Below, piece after piece: positions 1-8,966 of a stretch of DNA of 41,539 bases. The number at the start of each line of letters is the position of its first letter. Position 1 is the first letter of the stretch. The position numbers and the translations under genes are program-made. The notes below the pieces were generated by a model. It was given only the letters and a program-made list of their open reading frames with translations, had not been told where the DNA came from and made no database searches. This DNA is from an uncultured Bacteroidales bacterium (GTDB lineage: Bacteria > Bacteroidota > Bacteroidia > Bacteroidales > UBA932): the NCBI GenBank assembly GCA_934717185.1, contig CAKUYQ010000024.1, positions 1 through 41,539 on the forward strand, given 5' to 3'.

Positions 1-61
1 CATGAAACGACATCAACGCATCGCTCCTTTGTTCTCAGAAAATTTTTGGGTGACACGTTGA

Positions 62-214
62 CGAAGTCAGGAAAAAGCTGCCCTTGAGGCGGAACTCTCT
101 TCCGGAACCCTGACCTCCGAGCAGCTAAATGAAAAATCTGTACGCATAGGACAAGTTATAACCCAATTGGACGCTAAGTCTGAACGCTGGCTTGAACTTG
201 CCGAATATGTATAA
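62..214 (+). pseudogene. 3' remnant of an ABC-F ATPase (Uup-like C-terminal tail)
   Basis: The reading frame ending at the TAA at 212-214 encodes a charged helical tail. It contains ALEAELSSGTLTSEQL and, at the end, a WLELAEYV-like stretch, which resembles the C-terminal coiled coil of Uup-type ABC-F proteins. An in-frame TGA at 59-61 closes the frame immediately upstream. None of the three plus-strand frames of bases 1-61 looks like an ABC-F linker. What remains is about 50 codons, so the gene is truncated or was joined to unrelated DNA near position 61. It converges on ettA with a 34-base gap. The left part of the locus is outside the window, so a frameshift or sequencing error further left cannot be excluded. 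Confidence 0.5.
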
Positions 215-248
215 ACCATTTAGAAGCTATTTAAATTAAAGCTGCCTC

Positions 249-1925
249 TTACTCCATAAGTTTCTTGTACTTAAAGCGTTTTGGCTCAACATTACCAAGA
301 CGCATTTTCTTGTTTTCCTCATATTCAGAGTATGAGCCCTCAAAGAAGTAAACCTTTGAATCCCCCTCAAAGGCCAAGATATGAGTACATATTCTATCTA
401 AGAACCATCTGTCGTGCGATATTACAACGGCACATCCGGCAAAATTCTCAAGGCCCTCTTCAAGTGCACGTATGGTATTTACATCAACATCATTGGTAGG
501 CTCGTCCAACAGAAGTACATTCGCCCCCTCCTTTAATGTCAATGCAAGATGCAATCTGTTCCTTTCGCCACCGCTGAGGATGCCGCACTTCTTCTCCTGG
601 TCTGCACCTGAAAAATTAAACCTCGAAACGTATGCCCTTGCATTCACCTCCTTGTTACCAAGTTTCACATACTCGGAATTTTCCGCAATTACCTCATATA
701 CAGTTTTATTTGGATCTATAGATTTATGTTGCTGGTCTACGTACGCTATCTTTACAGTCTCTCCAACCCTAAACTCACCCTTGTTTGGTTTGTCGAGACC
801 CATAATAAGACGGAAAAGTGTTGTCTTACCGGCACCGTTGGGCCCAATCACACCAACAATTCCGGCAGGAGGCAACTTAAAGTTGAGATCTTCAAAGAGG
901 ACTTTGTCACCAAATGCCTTCTCAACATGATCCGCCTCTATTACGTTTGTTCCCAATCTTGGGCCGTTAGGGATAAAAATCTCCAACTTCTCCTCTTTCT
1001 GCTTGCCATCCTCATTAAGCATCTTCTCGTATGCACCCAAACGCGCCTTGCTCTTTGCATGCCTTGCCTTTGGCGCCATCCTAACCCACTCCAACTCTCT
1101 CTCCAAGGTCTTGCGTCTCTTGCTCTCCTGTTTCTCCTCCTGCTCTAATCTGTGAGTCTTCTGATCCAACCAAGACGAGTAGTTACCCTTCCACGGGATC
1201 CCCTCTCCCCTATCCAATTCAAGAATCCAACCGGCTACATTATCCAAGAAATATCTGTCGTGCGTTACAGCTATCACAGTGCCTTTATACTGCTGCAGAT
1301 GTGCCTCAAGCCATTGGATACTCTCTGTATCCAAGTGATTGGTAGGCTCATCCAACAGAAGGACATCCGGCTCTCTAAGCAACAGCCTGCATAGCGCAAC
1401 CCTTCTCCTTTCACCGCCGGAAAGATTCTTTACCAAAGCATCCGGCTCAGGACACATAAGGGCATCCATTGCACGCTCCAATTTAGAATCCAATTCCCAT
1501 CCGTTAGCATGTTCTATCTTTTCTGTAAGTTCACCTTGATATTCAATAAGTTTAGCCATCTCATCATCGCTCATTGGCTCCATAAACTTATTATTTACCG
1601 CCTCATACTCCTTCATTAGATCTACAACCTCCTGCACACCCTCCTCTACAACCTCTCTCACAGTCTTGTTGTCATCCAAATGCGGCTCCTGCTCTAAATA
1701 ACCCACAGTATAACCGGGAGCCCATACAACCTCCCCCACATACGACTTTTCCAATCCGGCAATAATCTTCATAAGTGTAGATTTACCGGAACCGTTGAGT
1801 CCTATAATGCCAATCTTTGCGCCATAGAAAAATGATAGGTAAATATCTTTAAGTATAGTTTTGTTATTGTGCGGCAGGATTTTCCCCACCCCGTTCATTG
1901 AAAAAATAATCTTTTCGTCTGCCAT
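249..1925 (-). CDS. ettA: Energy-dependent translational throttle protein EttA (ABC-F ATPase)
   Basis: This 558-residue protein has the length and layout of EttA, an ABC-F ATPase that binds the ribosomal E site and gates the first steps of elongation according to ATP supply. Two nucleotide-binding domains are visible. The first has Walker A GLNGSGKST at residues 42-50, signature LSGGERRR and Walker B LLLDEPTNHLD. The second has Walker A GPNGAGKTT, LSGGERNR and LLLDEPTNDVD. No membrane segment is present, as expected for a soluble ABC-F. The linker between the domains is rich in Lys, Arg and Glu. The ATG at 1925 lies 2 bases beyond the stop of the upstream AraC-like gene, so the two are probably cotranscribed. 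Identification is firm. Confidence 0.96.
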   Translation of the reverse strand: MADEKIIFSMNGVGKILPHNNKTILKDIYLSFFYGAKIGIIGLNGSGKSTLMKIIAGLEKSYVGEVVWAPGYTVGYLEQEPHLDDNKTVREVVEEGVQEVVDLMKEYEAVNNKFMEPMSDDEMAKLIEYQGELTEKIEHANGWELDSKLERAMDALMCPEPDALVKNLSGGERRRVALCRLLLREPDVLLLDEPTNHLDTESIQWLEAHLQQYKGTVIAVTHDRYFLDNVAGWILELDRGEGIPWKGNYSSWLDQKTHRLEQEEKQESKRRKTLERELEWVRMAPKARHAKSKARLGAYEKMLNEDGKQKEEKLEIFIPNGPRLGTNVIEADHVEKAFGDKVLFEDLNFKLPPAGIVGVIGPNGAGKTTLFRLIMGLDKPNKGEFRVGETVKIAYVDQQHKSIDPNKTVYEVIAENSEYVKLGNKEVNARAYVSRFNFSGADQEKKCGILSGGERNRLHLALTLKEGANVLLLDEPTNDVDVNTIRALEEGLENFAGCAVVISHDRWFLDRICTHILAFEGDSKVYFFEGSYSEYEENKKMRLGNVEPKRFKYKKLME

Positions 1926-1927
1926 TT

Positions 1928-2458
1928 TTATAAATAGTATTTCTGTTTCTTGACTTTATCATCACAAAGATACTTATTTTTTAATGATTTATAAGCAGCC
2001 TCCTTTGTGTCGTAAAGCGCAATCAAGAAAGACCTTATGTCTTTGTAGCCACATAAGGCAGACAGATTCTCTATCTGAATGTCTGTACCGGATTCATCAA
2101 GGATCTCTGTTGCGTAATCTAATCTATAACTATTTACATACTTATTGAATGAACAACCTGCAATGTTGTTTATGGCATTTGAAGCATAAGTTCTGTTTGT
2201 GCCCGCCCTGCCGGCAAGTTTTTCCAAAGAAAAGCTCCTGTCCAAGAAAGGTTTCTCCTTCTTCATAACATCTTCTAACCTGTAAAATACTATACTCAAA
2301 GTTGTATTATAGTTTTTAGGTCCCGACGAATCACCCAATACTCTCAAGTATTTACTCTCATCTGCAGAATCACTAAGTGTATCTCTATTGGCTGTAGCAA
2401 GCCGGCCGGTCTCCTGTTCTCTATTTTTAGAAAACCTGTTCTTTATCCACTTTATCAT
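1928..2458 (-). CDS. Small AraC-type helix-turn-helix regulator (second of a pair)
   Basis: This protein of about 176 residues ends in an AraC-like DNA-binding domain. A first helix-turn-helix around LEKLAGRAGTNRTYASNAIN is followed by FNKYVNSYRLDYATEIL and a second helix-turn-helix around LSALCGYKDIRSFLIALY. No sensor domain is recognisable in the N-terminal 60 residues, which are polar. I chose the ATG at 2458 over an upstream in-frame TTG at 2464. An AGGAGG (complement of 2465-2470) sits 6 bases before that ATG. The gene overlaps the end of the upstream AraC-like gene by 32 bases and ends 2 bases before ettA, so translation is probably coupled. The target is unknown. Confidence 0.75.
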   Translation of the reverse strand: MIKWIKNRFSKNREQETGRLATANRDTLSDSADESKYLRVLGDSSGPKNYNTTLSIVFYRLEDVMKKEKPFLDRSFSLEKLAGRAGTNRTYASNAINNIAGCSFNKYVNSYRLDYATEILDESGTDIQIENLSALCGYKDIRSFLIALYDTKEAAYKSLKNKYLCDDKVKKQKYYL

Positions 2459-2948
2459 AACCAACCTCCTGTGTTTTAAGCTCTGACTTCATTTCGGCAG
2501 GAATTTTTGCCATGGCCATATTCTGTTGCCATCTATATGGGGTATAACCGCGCGTGTACCGTTTAAACGCGTCTGAAAAAGCAGAAAATGACCTGAATCC
2601 CATATCTTCGCACAATAGCGTTACAGGTACATTATCCTCACTCATAATATGGTAGCAAGCATCTTTTACCCTATAGAAATTTACAAACCTGTTAAAATTC
2701 ATATTAAAACAGGTATTGATTATAGAAGATGTGTACGATTTGTTTGAAAGAACCATAGATGCAATCTTTCTTATATCCATACAAGCCTGTTTATGCGGCT
2801 TTTCCTCATTGAACAGAATAAGTATTCTGTTAAGAAGTTCATAATCTATCTCTCGTTCACCGGCTAACCTAATACGGCGTACAGGTAAAACATCCCCATA
2901 AGTTGATACTACAGAACAACCGTTGGGGTACGTGGTTAAGTTATTCAT
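2427..2948 (-). CDS. Small AraC-type helix-turn-helix regulator (first of a pair)
   Basis: This 173-residue protein is mostly an AraC-family DNA-binding domain. The signature FNRFVNFYRVKDACYHIM is followed by a second helix-turn-helix, LCEDMGFRSFSAFSDAFKR, and the characteristic GYTPYRW end. The N-terminal 60 residues show no known ligand-binding fold. It is the first gene of a three-gene minus-strand run with the second AraC-like gene and ettA. A -7-like TAAGTTTG (complement of 2969-2976) lies about 20 bases upstream of the ATG but has no good -33 TTTG. The pair resembles a duplicated regulator with diverged sequence. The inducer and regulon are unknown. Confidence 0.8.
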   Translation of the reverse strand: MNNLTTYPNGCSVVSTYGDVLPVRRIRLAGEREIDYELLNRILILFNEEKPHKQACMDIRKIASMVLSNKSYTSSIINTCFNMNFNRFVNFYRVKDACYHIMSEDNVPVTLLCEDMGFRSFSAFSDAFKRYTRGYTPYRWQQNMAMAKIPAEMKSELKTQEVGYDKVDKEQVF

Positions 2949-3091
2949 AATATCAATTTTAATTTAATCAAACTTACGAACAACCTAACATAATCCGATT
3001 TTTGAATCGAAAATAAAACGTGGATATGGGGTAAAATCAAAATAAATACAGTATGTATACAGTTTTTTTTCGGATAATATACAAACTGTCG

Positions 3092-4030
3092 CTATTTTTT
3101 TATCTCATCGAAACCTTTTCCGTAAACACCCATTACGCTGCCAACAGATATGAAGGCATCTTTATCTACCTCTTTTATAAGTTTGTAAAGCAGGCTCATC
3201 TCGGTCTTTCTGGTAATTACCAAAATCACCTTATGTGGCTCTTTAGTGTACCACCCGGTACCATCCAAGAGTGTAACACCTCTGTGCAGGTCTGAAACTA
3301 TCCTGTCTGCAATCTGCGGATATTTTTTTGAGAAGATAAAGACTTGTGAACTCTGTTTTGTACCGGCCAAGAATAAATCTACGGTATATCCGCATGATGC
3401 AATAAGAATATAGCCGTATAACACAGTAGCCAACCTTTGCCCCCAGTTTTCCAAAACCATCTGGCCGGTAGCAGGATCCAATACCTCTTTTGCAGGTATG
3501 AGCAACGATGATGCTATGATAAAGATATCCATTGTAAGGATCATTCTCCCTGGGGATATATTTCTGTATTTGTTTACCATTAAGGCTATTATGTCTGTAC
3601 CTCCTGTACTTCCTCCCTGTGAGAAACAGATTCCTATTCCCAAGCCGCTCATAACACCTCCAAAAATTCCACACAGCAACTTGCCGTTAGACATTGCAAA
3701 CTCCTCTATAAAGGATGGCGATATGAACTTTGGTACAAACTCCAAAAAGATTGATGTAATAATAATTGCATAAACAGTTTTTACACCAAAGGCCTTGCCC
3801 AAAACCTTTAATGCAATCAATAGCAGTATTGTATTGATTACAAAGAACGAGATACTGACATTTATCCCAAAAGCATAATACAACACAGCGGAGATACCGG
3901 TTACTCCACCACCGACCATATTATTTGGAATAAGGAACACATCCCACCCCAACACATAACATAATAATCCACAAGTTATTATAAAGTAGGCCTTGACTTC
4001 CGAAAAGACAGAACTGAATTTTATAGGCAT
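3092..4030 (-). CDS. YitT family membrane protein (first copy)
   Basis: This 312-residue protein has the YitT layout: about five or six hydrophobic segments in the first 200 residues and a soluble C-terminal DUF2179-like domain of about 80 residues (VTLLDGTGWYTKEPHKVILVI). The glycine-rich motif GICFSQGGSTGGTDIIALM, typical of the family, lies mid-protein. The biochemical role of YitT proteins is not established; transport is often suggested. A close relative lies immediately upstream at 4090-5004, and both end in the same GVYGKGF/NVYGNGF-type motif, which indicates tandem duplication. A TATCTTTG -7 element stands in the 59-base gap between them. Confidence 0.88.
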   Translation of the reverse strand: MPIKFSSVFSEVKAYFIITCGLLCYVLGWDVFLIPNNMVGGGVTGISAVLYYAFGINVSISFFVINTILLLIALKVLGKAFGVKTVYAIIITSIFLEFVPKFISPSFIEEFAMSNGKLLCGIFGGVMSGLGIGICFSQGGSTGGTDIIALMVNKYRNISPGRMILTMDIFIIASSLLIPAKEVLDPATGQMVLENWGQRLATVLYGYILIASCGYTVDLFLAGTKQSSQVFIFSKKYPQIADRIVSDLHRGVTLLDGTGWYTKEPHKVILVITRKTEMSLLYKLIKEVDKDAFISVGSVMGVYGKGFDEIKK

Positions 4031-4072
4031 ATTATCTTATAATCTAATCTGTACACAATATTAATTTGGCTG

Positions 4073-4080
4073 CAAAGATA
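4073..4080 (-). promoter_or_regulatory. Bacteroidota -7 element upstream of the first yitT-like gene
   Basis: The complement of 4073-4080 reads TATCTTTG followed by CA, a close match to the Bacteroidota -7 consensus. Transcription would begin near 4066, leaving a leader of about 36 bases before the ATG at 4030. No TTTG lies at the standard 19-21 base spacing; one at 4091-4094 is too close. The call rests on the -7 box and on its position in a short intergenic gap. Confidence 0.45.
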
Positions 4081-4089
4081 TATCTAAAA

Positions 4090-5004
4090 TCAAATATCCA
4101 TTATTTTCAATCTGATTTTTTTCTTAATCTGCGCAAATCCGTTTCCATATACATTCATTGCAGATGTTACAGAGATAAATACATTTGGATCTATCTCTTT
4201 TGCAACGGAGGTTATCTGATCCATCTGGATTTTTCTGGCAATGACAATAAGCACCTCACTCTCCTTTTTAAGATACCAGCCTCTCGACTTTACAGCTGTT
4301 ACACCACCATGCACTCTATTTACTATTGCATCTGCAATGTCTGAATACTTCTGAGAAAAGATGAGCAGCTGTACACTTTGGTTGTTTCCGGTTAAAAGCG
4401 CATCTACCATGAATGAGAACGAAACCATCTGCAGGTATCCGTAAACCACATCCTGTAGTCCACGCCCCGGAAGGAAGATTATAGATCCTATAATGATAAG
4501 ATCACAATATAGAAACACTTTTCCCGGCGAAATCTCCCGGTATTTTGATATTATAAGCGCCACTATATCGGTACCACCTGTACTTCCCCCATTCTTAAAG
4601 ACAAGCGCAATGCCTATCGCACCTATCGTACCGCCTATAATCGCGTTAATAAAAACTTCCTGAATATCAGACAGATTATTAATCCAGTCTATGTCGGGAA
4701 GAATCCTAAACAGAACAGATGCTAAAAGAAAGCTATAGACCGTCTTAAAACCAAACCCCTTTCCAAGTACTATTGTTCCAACTATAAGCAGGCCGGCGTT
4801 GATGGTAAAGTATGTATAGGCTATTGGAATTCCGGTTGCAAACTGAACAATTGTAGCAACACCGGGGAGCGCCCCGCCGGATATTCCTTTTGAACTTACA
4901 AAGGCTATCCAGCTTGCACAGTAAAGAAACACACCAATGCTTATTATCAAGTACTCTTTTATGGTTTTAAAGACTTTTCTCTTTGCAGATATTTCATTTG
5001 CCAT
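4090..5004 (-). CDS. YitT family membrane protein (second copy)
   Basis: This 304-residue paralogue of the product of 3092-4030 has the same order of elements. An N-terminal cytoplasmic stretch is followed by hydrophobic segments, the motif LVFKNGGSTGGTDIVALI, and a C-terminal DUF2179-like domain (GGVTAVKSRGWYLKKESEVLIVI). The two proteins are clearly related but diverged, so the duplication is not recent. The gene follows a probable terminator at 5026-5063, which separates it from leuS. Its substrate is unknown. Confidence 0.88.
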   Translation of the reverse strand: MANEISAKRKVFKTIKEYLIISIGVFLYCASWIAFVSSKGISGGALPGVATIVQFATGIPIAYTYFTINAGLLIVGTIVLGKGFGFKTVYSFLLASVLFRILPDIDWINNLSDIQEVFINAIIGGTIGAIGIALVFKNGGSTGGTDIVALIISKYREISPGKVFLYCDLIIIGSIIFLPGRGLQDVVYGYLQMVSFSFMVDALLTGNNQSVQLLIFSQKYSDIADAIVNRVHGGVTAVKSRGWYLKKESEVLIVIARKIQMDQITSVAKEIDPNVFISVTSAMNVYGNGFAQIKKKIRLKIMDI

Positions 5005-5025
5005 GACGAATATATTTATATGACA

Positions 5026-5063
5026 AAACCACCATACAGAACATGAACTCCGTATAGTGGTTT
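5026..5063 (-). terminator. Probable terminator after leuS
   Basis: Twelve-base arms at 5026-5037 and 5052-5063 pair with a single wobble position (AAACCACYATAC with its complement) around a 14-base loop. Read on the minus strand, the hairpin ends in GGTGGTTTTG. It lies 33 bases past the leuS stop and upstream of the yitT-like gene. The short T run makes it a modest terminator. Confidence 0.6.
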
Positions 5064-5096
5064 GGTAAATCTATTTAATATAACTCCTGCACTCTT

Positions 5097-7868
5097 CTAA
5101 CAAACTATGTTAATAATCTTTGACGGGACAACTATAACCTTCTTTATTTCTGCTCCGGCAAGATATTTTGCAGTGTTCTCATCTTTTCTCACTATCTCTT
5201 CCACCTCTTTTGGTGTAAGGGACTTGGAAAGATTCAGCTTGAACCTCATCTTGCCGTTGAATGAGACAGGATACTCAAAGTTGTTCTCTACCGTATACTC
5301 CTCTTTGTATTGCGGGAAGGCAGCAAAAGAGATGCTCTCTTTATGTCCAAGAAGACTCCACAACTCCTCTGCTATGTGAGGTGCAAACGGTGAAAGCAGA
5401 ATGGTAAACTGCTCAAGAATCTCTCTATTGTTGCATTTTACCTCTTGAAGCTCGTTAAGGGCTATCATAAATGCACTTACAGAGGTATTATATGAGAAGT
5501 TTACTATATCTGTCTCTATCTTCTTAATGAGTTTATGCAGTGTTTTAAGCTCTGCTGCAGATGGTTTCGCATCAGACACGCAGAAGTTCCCGTCTTTGTC
5601 TTGGAACATTCTCCAGAATTTCTTAAGGAACCTGTGTACACCGTCTATACCCTTTGTATCCCATGGTTTGGACTGTTCCAACGGTCCAAGGAACATCTCG
5701 TAAAGGCGCAATGTATCTGCTCCGTAATCGTTGCAGATATTATCCGGGTTAACGACATTGAACATAGACTTGCTCATCTTCTCAACAGCATATCCGCATA
5801 TATACTCCCCGTTCTCCATAATGAACTCGGCTGTTGCAAATTCGGGCCTCCATTTTTTAAACGCCTCTGTATCCAATTTGTCATTGGTCACAATATTCAC
5901 ATCTACATGAATCTCTGTTGTATCGTATTGGTTTTTAAGCCCGTATGAAACAAAAGTGTTAGTATCCTTTATTCTGTATACAAAGTTGGAACGACCCTGT
6001 ATCATTCCCTGGTTAACCAACTTTTTGAACGGCTCTTTCTCTGCAACATAACCCAAATCGTACAGGAATTTGTTCCAGAAACGTGAATAGATAAGGTGCC
6101 CTGTCGCATGTTCGGTTCCACCTATATAGAGGTCTACATTACGCCAATACTCATCTTCGTCCATACCAACAAGGGCATTGTCGTTATGAGGATCCATATA
6201 TCTTAGATAGTACGCACTACTGCCGGCAAATCCCGGCATTGTGCTTGTCTCCAACGGATAACCTTTATATGTCCAATCTTTGGCTCTTGCCAATGGCGGC
6301 TCTCCGGACTCTGTTGGAAGGAATTTGTCAACCTCCGGAAGGGTGAGCGGAAGGTCCTCCTCCTCTACCGGTGTTGCTATCCCGTCTTTGTAGTAGATAG
6401 GGAAGGGCTCTCCCCAATATCTCTGTCTTGAGAAGATTGCATCCCTTAATCTGTAGTTTATCTGTCTGTGACCTATCCCTCTCTTCTCAACCTCATCTAT
6501 TGCAGCAGGTATAGCCTCCTTTACACTCTTGCCTGTAAGGAAGCCGCTGTTTATCATTATACCCTCTTTTGCATCGAAACTCTCTGTAGAGACATCACAC
6601 CCTTCTATAAGCGGTATTATTGGAAGATTGAATGTTTTAGCAAAATTGTAGTCTCTGCTATCATGTGCAGGAACAGCCATAATAGCACCCGTTCCATACC
6701 CCGCCAAAACATATTCCGAAATCCACACAGGAACCTTCTCCTCCGTAAACGGATTTATGGCATACGAACCTGTAAAGACACCTGTCACCTTTCTTGTTTC
6801 TGCTATCCTCTCCCTCTCTGTCTTCTTTGCAGCCATTGCAAGATATTCATCCACCGCTACCTTTTGCTCTGTTGTAGTAAGTTTTTCAACCCATTCGCTC
6901 TCAGGCGCAAGCACCATAAATGTTACCCCGAATACAGTATCTGCACGGGTTGTAAAGATTGTCATATCATACTCGGCACCTGTAGACGGATTCTGTACTT
7001 TAAAGATCATCTCAGCTCCCTGCGATTTTCCAATCCAGTTTCGCTGCATCTCCTTTAGGGCATCGCTCCATTCAAGCTGATCCATATCTGCAAGAAGCCT
7101 CTCTGCATACGCAGACACCCTGAGCTGCCACTGCTTCATCTTTTTCTGAATGACAGGATAGCCCCCACGTATAGATAGTCCCTCCTTTACCTCGTCATTG
7201 GCCAAGACTGTTCCCAATTGAGGACACCAGTTGACAGCTGTTTCCCCCTGATAGGCAATTCTGTATGCCATGAGTATATCTGCCTTTTCAACTGGAGAGA
7301 AACTGTTCCAATCATCTGCTGTAAAGGTTTTCACCTCTCCACACGCCGCATTCACTTTGGCATTTCCGTGTTTGCAGAAAATACCCTCCAACTCCGCAAT
7401 AGGTTCTGCCTTTCCGGTATCTTTGTTGTACCAGCTTTTGAACATCTGCAGAAATGCCCACTGCGTCCATTTATAATATTTTGGATCACAAGTTCTTACC
7501 TCTCTATCCCAGTCGTATGAGAATCCTATCTTGTCCATCTGCTTACGATACCTTGCAATATTCTGTTCGGTTGTAACTGCAGGATGCTGGCCTGTCTGGA
7601 TAGCATATTGTTCGGCAGGCAATCCAAAAGCATCGTACCCCATTGGATGGAGCACGTTAAATCCTTTTAATCTTTTGAATCTGCTATAGATATCACTGGC
7701 AATATATCCTAAAGGATGTCCCACATGAAGCCCGGCTCCGGACGGATAAGGGAACATATCAAGCACATAGTATTTAGGTTTGGCAGCATCTGTCTTTACT
7801 TTAAAAGTCTTGTTATCAGCCCAGTACTGCTGCCATTTCTTCTCAATCTCGTTAAAATTATATTCCAT
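5097..7868 (-). CDS. leuS: Leucine-tRNA ligase
   Basis: LeuRS charges tRNA-Leu with leucine in the cytoplasm and edits mischarged products. The 923-residue protein carries the class I HIGH-type motif HVGH at residues 48-51 (context YPSGAGLHVGHPLGY) and KMSKS near residues 696-700. A long inserted editing domain lies between them, including TTRADTVFGVTFMVLAPE and GYGTGAIMAVPAHDSRDYNFA. The catalytic-core motif GSSAYYLRYMDP is also present. The length suits Bacteroidota LeuRS. The gene follows phoH after 93 bases containing a candidate promoter and is closed by a hairpin at 5026-5063. Identification is firm. Confidence 0.97.
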   Translation of the reverse strand: MEYNFNEIEKKWQQYWADNKTFKVKTDAAKPKYYVLDMFPYPSGAGLHVGHPLGYIASDIYSRFKRLKGFNVLHPMGYDAFGLPAEQYAIQTGQHPAVTTEQNIARYRKQMDKIGFSYDWDREVRTCDPKYYKWTQWAFLQMFKSWYNKDTGKAEPIAELEGIFCKHGNAKVNAACGEVKTFTADDWNSFSPVEKADILMAYRIAYQGETAVNWCPQLGTVLANDEVKEGLSIRGGYPVIQKKMKQWQLRVSAYAERLLADMDQLEWSDALKEMQRNWIGKSQGAEMIFKVQNPSTGAEYDMTIFTTRADTVFGVTFMVLAPESEWVEKLTTTEQKVAVDEYLAMAAKKTERERIAETRKVTGVFTGSYAINPFTEEKVPVWISEYVLAGYGTGAIMAVPAHDSRDYNFAKTFNLPIIPLIEGCDVSTESFDAKEGIMINSGFLTGKSVKEAIPAAIDEVEKRGIGHRQINYRLRDAIFSRQRYWGEPFPIYYKDGIATPVEEEDLPLTLPEVDKFLPTESGEPPLARAKDWTYKGYPLETSTMPGFAGSSAYYLRYMDPHNDNALVGMDEDEYWRNVDLYIGGTEHATGHLIYSRFWNKFLYDLGYVAEKEPFKKLVNQGMIQGRSNFVYRIKDTNTFVSYGLKNQYDTTEIHVDVNIVTNDKLDTEAFKKWRPEFATAEFIMENGEYICGYAVEKMSKSMFNVVNPDNICNDYGADTLRLYEMFLGPLEQSKPWDTKGIDGVHRFLKKFWRMFQDKDGNFCVSDAKPSAAELKTLHKLIKKIETDIVNFSYNTSVSAFMIALNELQEVKCNNREILEQFTILLSPFAPHIAEELWSLLGHKESISFAAFPQYKEEYTVENNFEYPVSFNGKMRFKLNLSKSLTPKEVEEIVRKDENTAKYLAGAEIKKVIVVPSKIINIVC

Positions 7869-7919
7869 TTTCTATTGTGTCGTAGAAGTAATAAGTTTTA
7901 TAGTTTTTGGTAAATCGTG

Positions 7920-7927
7920 CAAAATTA
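7920..7927 (-). promoter_or_regulatory. Candidate -7 element for leuS
   Basis: The complement of 7920-7927 reads TAATTTTG, matching TAnnTTTG, and would place the start of transcription about 45 bases before the leuS ATG. A TTTG at the expected -33 position is absent, so the element is only a candidate. It would allow leuS to be expressed separately from phoH. Confidence 0.35.
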
Positions 7928-7961
7928 ACTTTTTATTGTTAAAAAAGGAATTATTGTAAAG

Positions 7962-8966
7962 TTATTCTTTTGCCTCAAAAGCTTTTACTATCTTCCCGAC
8001 AAGTGGGTGCCTTACAATATCCTCTTTAGTAAAGTTTGTAACGGCCACTCCTGGAATATCCCTTACAATCTCCACACACTTGGACAGGCCCGAATCCTCT
8101 TTATTGGGAAGATCTATCTGCGTAACATCCCCTGTGACAATAAATTTAGAATGATTTCCCATTCTTGTAAGAAACATCCTCAACTGCCCTAAATTGGTAT
8201 TCTGCGCCTCATCCAATATAACAAATGCATTCTCCAATGTTCTTCCCCTCATATATGCAAGCGGGGCAATCTGAATGGTTCCATCCTCCATATAAAGTTT
8301 AAGCTTCTGAGGTTGGATCATATCTATAAGGGCATCATACAGCGGCTGCAGGTATGGGTCCAATTTATCCTTAAGGTCACCCGGCAAGAAGCCCAATTTT
8401 TCCCCGGCCTCCACCGCAGGGCGGGTAAGTACAAGCCTTTTTACCTCCCTGTTTTTCAGTGCCCTTACGGCAAGCGCTATGGCCGTATATGTTTTACCGG
8501 ATCCCGCCGGTCCAAGGGCAAATATAAGATCGTTGTTATAGTAATCATCTACCAATTTCTTCTGGTTCTTGGTTCTGGCGTATATGGCTCTGCCGTCGCT
8601 ACCATAAACAATTATGCTGCTGAGATCATCGCTTGCAGCATCATCCCCGCTATATTTTGCAGAGGGGACAGACTCTTTATCAGACACAAACGTAACCCTT
8701 CTGCCGGTCTGTACAATACCTTTCTCAATGGAATCCACATCATCCATATCCAACTTACGCTTCTTCATTCTCTTGGCTACCAACTCATTAATAGCCGTCT
8801 CAAAATGAGAGATATCTGCATAGTCCCCCTTAAGCATTATCTTGTTGCCCCTTGCCACCACCTTCAGCTGAGGAAAATTCTCTTTCAGTCTCTCAAGAAA
8901 CCTGTCATTCACTCCATAAATTTCAACCGGGTCAATCGCCTCCAATTCAATTGTCTTCTCTGCCAT
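7962..8966 (-). CDS. phoH: PhoH-family P-loop ATPase (PhoH-like/YbeZ type)
   Basis: This 334-residue cytoplasmic protein is a PhoH-like ATPase, a family linked to RNA metabolism and ribosome maturation. An N-terminal KH-like region (IYGVNDRFLERLKENFPQ) precedes the PhoH domain. That domain has Walker A GPAGSGKT at residues 152-159, the family motif RPAVEAGEKLGFLPG, Walker B VILDEAQN and TGDVTQIDLP. The ATG at 8966 overlaps the TAA of the CapA-like gene by one base, so translation is probably coupled. Usual neighbours such as ybeY are not in this window. Confidence 0.94.
   Translation of the reverse strand: MAEKTIELEAIDPVEIYGVNDRFLERLKENFPQLKVVARGNKIMLKGDYADISHFETAINELVAKRMKKRKLDMDDVDSIEKGIVQTGRRVTFVSDKESVPSAKYSGDDAASDDLSSIIVYGSDGRAIYARTKNQKKLVDDYYNNDLIFALGPAGSGKTYTAIALAVRALKNREVKRLVLTRPAVEAGEKLGFLPGDLKDKLDPYLQPLYDALIDMIQPQKLKLYMEDGTIQIAPLAYMRGRTLENAFVILDEAQNTNLGQLRMFLTRMGNHSKFIVTGDVTQIDLPNKEDSGLSKCVEIVRDIPGVAVTNFTKEDIVRHPLVGKIVKAFEAKE

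Noticed and set aside
3092..5004. Tandem YitT genes as a novel system
   Set aside because: Multiple YitT copies are common in Bacteroidota, and nothing else in the region adds to them.
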